Positions 1-6,700 of a stretch of 12,065 nt of DNA are shown one piece after another; the stretch's first letter is position 1, and every line of letters starts with the position of its first letter. The position numbers and the translations under genes are program-made. Origin of the DNA: an uncultured Clostridia bacterium (GTDB lineage Bacteria > Bacillota > Clostridia > Christensenellales > UBA3700); NCBI GenBank assembly GCA_947176975.1, contig CAMWSW010000012.1, positions 1 to 12,065 on the forward strand. Direction: 5' to 3'. The notes beneath the pieces were generated by a model. It had not been told where the DNA came from. It saw only the letters and a list, made by a program, of their open reading frames with translations, and searched no databases.

Positions 1-1705
1 TCATAATTATCTGCTTAGCGCCTTCGTCTTTTTCGCTGTCGTAGGCTTTTACCAGCTCTGCTCTTCGCTTCTTCTCGCCCTCTTTTATTATTCTCGCCAC
101 GCAATCGTCAAAATACTTCAAAGCCGTTTCGTCGCTTATTTTGCTTCCCTCGTCGAGTATAGCTCTGACCTCGGGATTAACTTCTTCTTGAGACGTCAAT
201 TCTTCGAGAGTATTTTCTTGAGTAGCGCATTTTGAACGGTATAAATCGTATAAGGCTCTTTGATTTTTGTCCGTAAGATATTGAGATAAATCCTTGTCGC
301 ACTTCACGCCCTCAACTCCGCCGAAGAGTCCAAACAGGACGTAACGCACAGCCAAATCAAATGCCGACATACTTATCTTGGACGCCTCTTGCTTGATGAG
401 AGTCGCCACGGCTTCGCTTACGTCCAACTGCCGTCTCAACGTGTCGCTGGGCAGTCCTGTGAGCTTTGCGACGTAACCTATATAGGCTTCTATCATAGCG
501 GGATCGCCAAGCGGTTTGATTACCTTCATTGCCTCGACGGCATACTTGCCTTTCTCTTGAGGAGACGTCAAATCGTAGGACTTTGCAAGCGTAGTAAGTT
601 TGTGCTCAAAAAGCGGTTTTGCCTCAATAAGCATTTTGAGATAACTGTCTCTGCCGTACTTGCGCACGTATTCGTCGGGATCGAGGTTGTCCGGCAGACT
701 GACTACTCTCACGTCAAGTCCGTGATTGTAGAGTATGTCAAGTCCTCTCATCGTTGCGTTTTGTCCTGCGCTGTCGCCGTCGTAACATATCACAACTTTG
801 TCTACGTATCGCTTGATAAGTTTTGCTTGGTCTTGCGTAAGCGACGTACCCATTGACGCAACGGCGTTCTTAACTCCGCTTTGGAAGAGCGATATTACGT
901 CCATATATCCTTCGACAACTACGAGTTCTTTGACGGCGGTCTCCAACTTGAGACGCTTGATGGAATGTTGACCGAATATCTCTCTTGATTTGTTGAACAA
1001 TACCGTGTCGCGGGTATTTTTGTATTTGGGCTTACTGTCGTCAAGCACTCTTCCGCCAAAAGCTACGACTTGCTTGATATTGTTGATTATCGGCACGATA
1101 AGCCTACCTGCCATTGTATCCACTACGCCGCCGCTTTGCGTGGCGTCTACGAGTCCCGCCTCTTGCATATTCTCTTTGGAATATCCCTTTGACACAAGGT
1201 ATGCAACGAGTTGATTTCTTCCCAAAGAATATCCCATACCGAAGATAGTCGCAGTCTGCATCGAGATGCCTCTCTTGGCAAGATACTCCCGCGCAGGACG
1301 ACCGGCGTCGGAACGTAGATTTTGATGAAAATAATTCGCCGTCTCTCTCATCATCTCAAAGAGCTTGTCCTTGTGCTTTTTGATTTCTGCGCTCTTGTCG
1401 TTGCGTGAAAAATCGGGAATCGGCACGTGATATTTGTCGGCAATGATCTTCACTGCGCCCATAAAATCGGTGTGCTCTACTTCTTGAACGAAAGATATGG
1501 CGTCTCCGCCCACTCCGCAACCGAAACAATGATAGGTTTGCCTTTGGTCGTTTAGACAAAACGACGGAGTCTTTTCGTGGTGAAAGGGACAACACGCCCA
1601 CTTCCTACTGCCTTTTGTCTGCAAGGAAACATACGGAGATACTATCTCCGCTATATCGACTTTTGATTTAAGTTTTTCCAGCCATTCGGAAAAATTTTCT
1701 GCCAT
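1..1705 (-). CDS. dnaG: DNA primase DnaG, 3' end cut by window edge
   Basis: This primase makes the short RNA primers used by the replisome with the DnaB-type helicase. From the ATG at 1703-1705 the frame stays open for 568 codons to the window edge with no stop, so only the end of the C-terminal helicase-binding region should be missing (the family is about 600 residues). The N-terminal CHC2 zinc ribbon is visible: Cys39-x2-His42 followed by Cys60-x2-Cys63, with the family context CPFHHEKTPSF and YHCFGCG. The Toprim catalytic core follows, with EGYMD at residues 265-269 (899-913) and DGDSAGQ at 309-315 (761-781), which carry the metal-binding acidic residues. The start is supported by a GAGGG ribosome binding site close to the ATG. 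asnB lies upstream but is separated by a terminator, so dnaG probably has its own promoter. Identity is clear from the motifs. Confidence 0.97.
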   Translation of the reverse strand, partial: MAENFSEWLEKLKSKVDIAEIVSPYVSLQTKGSRKWACCPFHHEKTPSFCLNDQRQTYHCFGCGVGGDAISFVQEVEHTDFMGAVKIIADKYHVPIPDFSRNDKSAEIKKHKDKLFEMMRETANYFHQNLRSDAGRPAREYLAKRGISMQTATIFGMGYSLGRNQLVAYLVSKGYSKENMQEAGLVDATQSGGVVDTMAGRLIVPIINNIKQVVAFGGRVLDDSKPKYKNTRDTVLFNKSREIFGQHSIKRLKLETAVKELVVVEGYMDVISLFQSGVKNAVASMGTSLTQDQAKLIKRYVDKVVICYDGDSAGQNATMRGLDILYNHGLDVRVVSLPDNLDPDEYVRKYGRDSYLKMLIEAKPLFEHKLTTLAKSYDLTSPQEKGKYAVEAMKVIKPLGDPAMIEAYIGYVAKLTGLPSDTLRRQLDVSEAVATLIKQEASKISMSAFDLAVRYVLFGLFGGVEGVKCDKDLSQYLTDKNQRALYDLYRSKCATQENTLEELTSQEEVNPEVRAILDEGSKISDETALKYFDDCVARIIKEGEKKRRAELVKAYDSEKDEGAKQIIM

Positions 1706-1734
1706 AATCCCTCGCTTTTCTTCCGTACAATAAG

Positions 1735-1763
1735 ATTATACGCCAAATATTCAAAAAGTCCTA
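1735..1763 (-). promoter_or_regulatory. Possible dnaG promoter with good -10 and weak -35
   Basis: A perfect TATAAT (1735-1740 on the minus strand) lies 29 nt before the dnaG start and just downstream of the asnB terminator. At a 17-bp spacing the -35 position reads TAGGAC, a poor match to TTGACA. The location fits a dnaG promoter, but the missing -35 leaves this tentative. Confidence 0.4.
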
Positions 1764-1769
1764 TATCTA

Positions 1770-1815
1770 AAATAAAATAAATAAAACTCCCCTCTCGTTG
1801 AGCAAGAAGGGAGTT
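1770..1815 (-). terminator. Rho-independent terminator of asnB
   Basis: On the minus strand the arms AACTCCCTTCTT and GAGAGGGGAGTT (1785-1815) pair over 12 bp, with two G-T wobbles and a 7-nt loop. A T-rich tract (TTATTTATTTTATTTT) follows at once. It begins 31 nt past the asnB stop codon, so it ends the asnB transcript and isolates it from dnaG. Confidence 0.9.
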
Positions 1816-1845
1816 ATGATAAAGCTAAATAAAATTAATAATAGT

Positions 1846-3426
1846 TTACTTTCCTGAAGCGCCGTAGTTGGACAATACCCTCGCCGACGGATCGTCCACG
1901 TCGCAACCTTTCCAAGACTTGTTTGGCATCCAGAAATCGACTATCATTTCCGCTTGCCCCGGATAGTACTTTTCAAAGATTTCTCTGTACATTAGACTTT
2001 CTTTTGTGAAAGGCATTGCGTGGTAGGCGTATTTTTGACGCTTTTGTTCAAACTCTTCGTCGGTATAAAGCGTAGCCGCATACTCTTTGATATAGTCCAC
2101 CATTGAGTGACCTACCGCGTCGGAGAAAGCGGCTTTCTCTCTGTACAGTATGCTCTGCGGCAGATAATCTCCCTCAAAGGCTCTGCGCAAAAGATACTTG
2201 CCTTTGCCGTATGTGTTGAGTTTTTTTGCGGGGTCAATTGCCATAACGTACTTGACGAAATCAAGGTCGCCGAATGGCACGCGCGCCTCGAGTGAGTTTG
2301 CCGATATACATCTGTCTGCGCGCAACACGTCGTACATATAAAGTTCGCTGATTCTCTTGACGGCTTCCTTTTGGAATTCCTCGGCGGACGGCGCAAAGTC
2401 GGTATATTTATATCCAAAAAGTTCGTCGCTTATCTCGCCCGTCATAAGCACTCTTACATCTGTGCATTCGTGTATTGCCTTACATATCAAATACATACCT
2501 ATACTTGCACGAACTGTGGTGATATCAAATGTCTCAAGTACTTGAATTACCTTGTCGACAGCTCCAAGCACGTCGTCTTTTGTGATGATGATTTCGCTGT
2601 GATCGCTTCCGATATAGTCGGCAACTTCCTTCGCATACTTGAGGTCTATCGCGTCTTCGCTCATACCTATTGCAAAGGTGCGTATGGGCTTTTTGAGCAA
2701 CTTTTGCGATACCGAACATACCAGCGAACTATCCAGACCGCCCGAAAGCAAAAAGCCGAGTGGGGCGTCGGAATCAAGACGCTTTTCTATGCCTGCAACG
2801 AGCTTGTCGTGAATGTGCCTGCATATAGTATCTAAATCGTCTTTGATATACTCGTCGACTGACGTGGGGTCTGCATATCTGACGAACTTGCCGTCGGCGT
2901 AATAATGTCCCGGAGGAAACGGCATAACCTTATCGCACAAAGGCGTGAGGTTTTTTGCTTCGCTTGCAAATGCAATTTTGCCTGACTTGCTGTAGCCGTA
3001 GAACAACGGACGAATACCTATCGGGTCTCTGCCTGCAATCAGCGAATCTCTCTTGCTGTCGTAAATGACGAGCGCGAATTCGCTGTCCAGGCTCTTGAAC
3101 ATCTCAAGTCCCATTTCGCGATAGAGCGGCAAAATAATCTCGCAGTCACTGTCGGACTTGAAAGTATACTTTGACTTTAACTTCTCTTTGATTGGTCTAA
3201 AACAATAAATCTCGCCGTTGCAAACGAGGTAATCTTCGCCTAATGCAAAAGGTTGCATACCTTCCGATGTCAAGCCCATAATTGCAAGTCTGTGAAAACC
3301 TAAAATACTTGATTTTGTCTCGACGATTCTAGTATCGTCCGGACCTCTTGAAATTGTCGCGTCGAGAGCTTTCTTGAACTCCTCAATAGCAACGTCTTTG
3401 CCGTCATAACCCATAATTGAACACAT
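1846..3426 (-). CDS. asnB: Asparagine synthetase (glutamine-hydrolysing) AsnB
   Basis: This enzyme converts aspartate, ATP and glutamine to asparagine, AMP, PPi and glutamate in the cytoplasm. The protein has 526 residues, slightly shorter than the roughly 550 usual for bacterial AsnB. The N-terminal class II glutamine amidotransferase domain begins MCSIMGYDG, with Cys2 as the expected nucleophile exposed after Met removal. RGPDD (27-31), FHRLAI (44-49) and NGEIY (70-74) match the glutamine pocket. The synthetase domain shows the ATP-pyrophosphatase loop SGGLDSS (228-234) and TGEISDELFGY (329-339). The ATG at 3424-3426 has an AGGAGGT ribosome binding site 6 nt upstream. The gene stands alone between a T-box leader and a strong terminator, so it should be induced when charged tRNA-Asn is scarce. 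No catalytic residue that I can check is missing. Confidence 0.96.
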   Translation of the reverse strand: MCSIMGYDGKDVAIEEFKKALDATISRGPDDTRIVETKSSILGFHRLAIMGLTSEGMQPFALGEDYLVCNGEIYCFRPIKEKLKSKYTFKSDSDCEIILPLYREMGLEMFKSLDSEFALVIYDSKRDSLIAGRDPIGIRPLFYGYSKSGKIAFASEAKNLTPLCDKVMPFPPGHYYADGKFVRYADPTSVDEYIKDDLDTICRHIHDKLVAGIEKRLDSDAPLGFLLSGGLDSSLVCSVSQKLLKKPIRTFAIGMSEDAIDLKYAKEVADYIGSDHSEIIITKDDVLGAVDKVIQVLETFDITTVRASIGMYLICKAIHECTDVRVLMTGEISDELFGYKYTDFAPSAEEFQKEAVKRISELYMYDVLRADRCISANSLEARVPFGDLDFVKYVMAIDPAKKLNTYGKGKYLLRRAFEGDYLPQSILYREKAAFSDAVGHSMVDYIKEYAATLYTDEEFEQKRQKYAYHAMPFTKESLMYREIFEKYYPGQAEMIVDFWMPNKSWKGCDVDDPSARVLSNYGASGK

Positions 3427-3439
3427 AAGTGAACCTCCT

Positions 3440-3481
3440 AAAAAAATACAGCATTTATCCTTATTTTAGGACGAATGCTGT
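3440..3481 (-). terminator. Conditional terminator of the asnB T-box
   Basis: The arms ACAGCATT and AATGCTGT (3448-3481), with an inner TCCT/AGGA stem, form a hairpin followed by seven T residues on the minus strand. It lies between the T-box motif and the asnB ribosome binding site. Its 5' side can be taken up by the antiterminator together with the T-box motif, which is the standard switch of this class. Confidence 0.92.
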
Positions 3482-3708
3482 AATCCGCGGTGCCACCTAA
3501 CTTATTGATACGGGTATATCAATCACTTTTACTTTCTGACAAAAGCTTTGGCTGTAACGGGCCTTCCCGTCTCCCCTACTTTCTTGCGATTTGGGTTTGC
3601 GCTCATGAGTGTTATTCATTGAAGGCTACGGTTGGGTTTTCACTATTCCCAAGTCACTGTGCGCAGTTGAATTCAATTACTTCTCTCAATCGTCGTTTTA
3701 TACTTTGT
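3440..3708 (-). ncRNA. T-box riboswitch leader of asnB, probable Asn (AAC) specifier
   Basis: This leader senses the aminoacylation state of a tRNA and controls read-through into asnB. The conserved T-box motif GGTGGCACCGCGG is at 3485-3497 and pairs with the tRNA acceptor end when the tRNA is uncharged. The apical part of stem I is recognisable (arms TTGGG and CCCAA, 3632-3652, with the GTG-containing loop and an upstream AGTGA bulge). The specifier loop reads GAATAACACTCATGAG, and the triplet AAC at 3611-3613 is the likely specifier, matching asparagine and the downstream gene. A stem III-like hairpin (ACGGG/CCCGT) lies at 3557-3570 and another 7-bp hairpin at 3504-3523. A terminator and the asnB ribosome binding site follow directly. 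The class is certain from the T-box motif. The specifier assignment is inferred from its position and the gene. Confidence 0.94.
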
Positions 3709-3714
3709 ACTTTG

Positions 3715-3744
3715 ATTATATGCCCGCATTTTTCGATATGTCAA
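3715..3744 (-). promoter_or_regulatory. Sigma-A promoter of the asnB T-box transcript
   Basis: A perfect TTGACA (-35, 3739-3744) and a perfect TATAAT (-10, 3715-3720) are separated by 18 bp on the minus strand. Transcription would start near 3708, giving a leader of about 280 nt before asnB. The strength of this promoter fits a gene controlled by premature termination rather than by initiation. Confidence 0.88.
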
Positions 3745-3746
3745 TT

Positions 3747-3769
3747 ATTTGAAAAAAGTTTTTTCAAAT
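3747..3769 (-). repeat. Perfect 11-bp AT dyad after the surface gene
   Basis: ATTTGAAAAAA and TTTTTTCAAAT form a perfect inverted repeat around a single central base. It lies 17 nt after the stop codon of the large surface gene and 2 nt upstream of the asnB -35 box. A single-base centre cannot form a loop without opening a few pairs, and the stem has almost no G-C, so it would be a weak terminator. No better terminator for the surface gene is visible. It could instead be a regulator site next to the asnB promoter. Confidence 0.5.
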
Positions 3770-3786
3770 TTTTTTTGCGGTTGATT

Positions 3787-6700
3787 TTACTTCTTGTTTC
3801 TCAAAGCGCGTTGCTCTTTGAGCAAGTCTTGATATCTCTCGATTTGGTCTTCGCGCAAATCGATCATATTCTTCGCTACTTTGCAGGCCTGCGCGTCTGC
3901 TATGATGACCTCTGTCTCTTTGACCTTGACCTTAGTTCCATCGCTCGTTGCATCTCTCTTGATGTCTTTCAAATACTCATCTTCCATCTTGAAGAGCGCT
4001 ACCGTCATATCTTTCTTTATCGTCAGCTTCAAAAGCGGATTTACCGTTGATTGCCCTATAGTGATTGCGTACGTAGCTTTCTTCTCTTTGGTATTCGGCT
4101 TGGAAAGCGCGTACTGTCTCAATCCGTCAAAGTACTTTTGTTGTTGCTTACTAAGTTGCGCGTAAGCCTCATCAAGAGTAAGTCTCGGAGCGACTTCTTT
4201 CTTTGGCTTGCTTGGCGCAACTACCTTGACTTCTTTCTCCACTACCTTTTCGACGATTTTTTCTACAGGAACTTCCTTGACTACTTCCTTCTCGACAATC
4301 TTCTCTACCTCTACGGGTACTTCGACTATCTTTTCAACTGGCACTTCGACGACTTTCTCCACTATCTTTTCGACAGGTACTGCTTTCTCGATTACCTGCA
4401 CTTGCGGTTCGCCATTTTGATTTTCAGATAGTTCAAGTATCTTTTGCATAAGCTTATCTTGATTATCGAGAATTCTCTTAATGGTCTCGTCGTTTTGCCC
4501 GCTTTGCGTAATGACTTTAAGTATCGCCTCGTCGCTTATACTTGAAGCGGCAACTTCTCTCTCGACAACTCGCTCTGCAGGTTGCTCGGCAAGTCTTTCC
4601 ATCAACTTCTCGTTTTGCTCAATGAGTTTGTTGACGAGTTCATCATTGGAAGAAGCTTGCTGTGGCAAAAGCTGTTGCATACCGGGCAGCATTGCCGTCA
4701 TTGTCTCAGATACTATTCCGCGTATCTCGTCTGCACCCAACGCAGGTTGCGCATATGCATATCCTTGCGGCATACCTTGTCCCATATTTCCGCCTTGTCC
4801 GCCCATCATACTCATGAACATCATTTGCATATTCTCGTCGCGCTTTCTTGCCTCTTCTTCTCTCTTTCTCTCTTCGGTATCGGCTTTGTTATGCTCGTAC
4901 TCATCCTTGGCGTCGTCAAGTTCTTCTGCGGCTTTGTTTCGCATATTCTTTTCGATTATCATAAAGGCTAGCGCAAGTACCGCTACGCCCATCATTATGC
5001 ACGCAAGCGCAGTCCAGGTCGTAAACGTCATCCCCCACAAACTTGCTCCTGCTACCACGTAAACTTCAGTACCGTACTTCTTTTCTTTCGTCTTCTTTAT
5101 CTTCTTGCGCTCGTTAGCATACCCTATACCCTTACCCATAAATATTAGGATAAATATTATACTTATAGCGGTAACTATAGGTTGCCAATACTTCTGCAAG
5201 AACTGGATAAATTTGTCACTGTCTGCGTTGCCGTCGTCACCGGGCACATTGCCGCTACCATTTCCGTCGGGATTGGTCGGATCTTGGTCTTGAGGCAAAT
5301 CGGGATCTACTTGCGGATATGCTGGATTGCTTGGCGAATTAGGATCGTATAGCGTATCGTTTTCATTGATACTAAACTCATGCCAATCAGTCTCTATCGT
5401 ATCGTCGACAAAGATAAAGTGATTGAGTTGATTATCTTTTATCCTTGCTCTTATCTTATACGTCACGCCGACTTTGAGGTCTTTGTATTCAATCAAGTTC
5501 TCTCCGCCGTCTATTATCTCGTATTCTACGCCGTTGATTTGTCCGTATGTCAACTTGAGCACAGGCGGTTTTGCATTGTCGTTCCAATCCGTAGATATCT
5601 TTGCCTTGACTATCTCATAGTCAAATTCATAATCGCCCTCTATTTCATATTTGTCTATGTACGTATTCTTAAGGCTTACCTCTACTCTGTACTGTCCCAC
5701 TTCGCTTGGAGCCGCGCTCAACTTAGTATATCCGTCGTAATACGTCAAGTCAAACGCTGTAGCAGGCAACGCGCCGTTTGCTACGACTACCTTTGCGTGT
5801 CTTGGATTGGTATTGTATTCCACTTGAGTTTTCTCAAGAGATACGCTGACCTTCGTCAACTCCTTGCCTACTCTGAATACCTTGGATTGCGAATTTGGAT
5901 TATCCAATTGATAATTCTGCGTATCTTGCAATATAGGTTTTGCTATATAGAATTTTGCTTCGCTCTCCGACCAGACGATATCACTTTTCTTCAACGGATT
6001 GTTAGCATCCAATATATTACCCATTGAGTCAGTCTCGTAATACTCATACTCAACTATTCCGCCGTCGGCTTTTGGGTCTCTTAATACCGGTATACCAAAA
6101 GCGTGATTGTTGCTGTCCGTCGCCGTAGTGTTCTTCCAACTCGACGACTGTATCGTTGCCTTGACTATGTTCCAAGGTTTGCTCCACTCAAAGCCATCAT
6201 TTGGGTCAACGTAACTATCCTTATCGCTTTCGTCAGGCAATACGTAATTACCTTCGTATCCGCTTGCCAACGTGAACGTAACCGAAGCCGATCCGCTCGT
6301 GCCTACCGTCGTACCCGTATTGTTGGAGTAATGCGGAACAAGTCCCTCCGGCAAAGTCTTGGGATCAAGTATAGCTTCACTGCCGTTGACTTTATCGTAC
6401 GGCAACTGCCCGTCATACTGCCACTTAACTTTGGATAGGTCGTAGATTACCTTTTCTATCTTCCAATTAAGCGAATAATCTTGATAAGTATTATCGGGTT
6501 TCTTTATCCTTACGGTAGCAACGTAATCCCCTGCGTCAGTTGCGCTTGCATTCTTATATCCATTTATAAATCCGTCTACATCGTACGTCGTATCAACGCT
6601 GTATCCGTTGGGTACGCTTACCGTAAACTTATATTCCTTGCCCGTGTACTTCAACGTCTCTTCTTCAAAATCTATAGGGTCAAGGTTATCCAAATCATTT

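Noticed and set aside
389..856. Open plus-strand frame of 155 codons
   Set aside because: It lies wholly antisense to dnaG, whose motifs are clear in the other strand.
3161..3172. AAAGTATACTTT in asnB, equal to the core of the switch repeat
   Set aside because: It lies in conserved coding sequence, matches only the 12-bp palindrome and not the rest of the arm, and has no partner nearby. Chance is the simpler reading.
4219..4401. CRISPR-like or non-coding direct repeats
   Set aside because: The units are short, irregular and in frame, and they encode a continuous repetitive peptide. There are no spacers.
4208..4420. Plus-strand frame rich in Ser, Thr and Phe repeats
   Set aside because: It is the antisense image of the VEKIVEK repeat of the surface gene, without a ribosome binding site or its own promoter.
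5380..6027. Long open plus-strand frame of 215 codons
   Set aside because: It is antisense to the beta-rich region of the surface gene and has a random-looking composition with many Cys, Arg and Tyr. I see no ribosome binding site.
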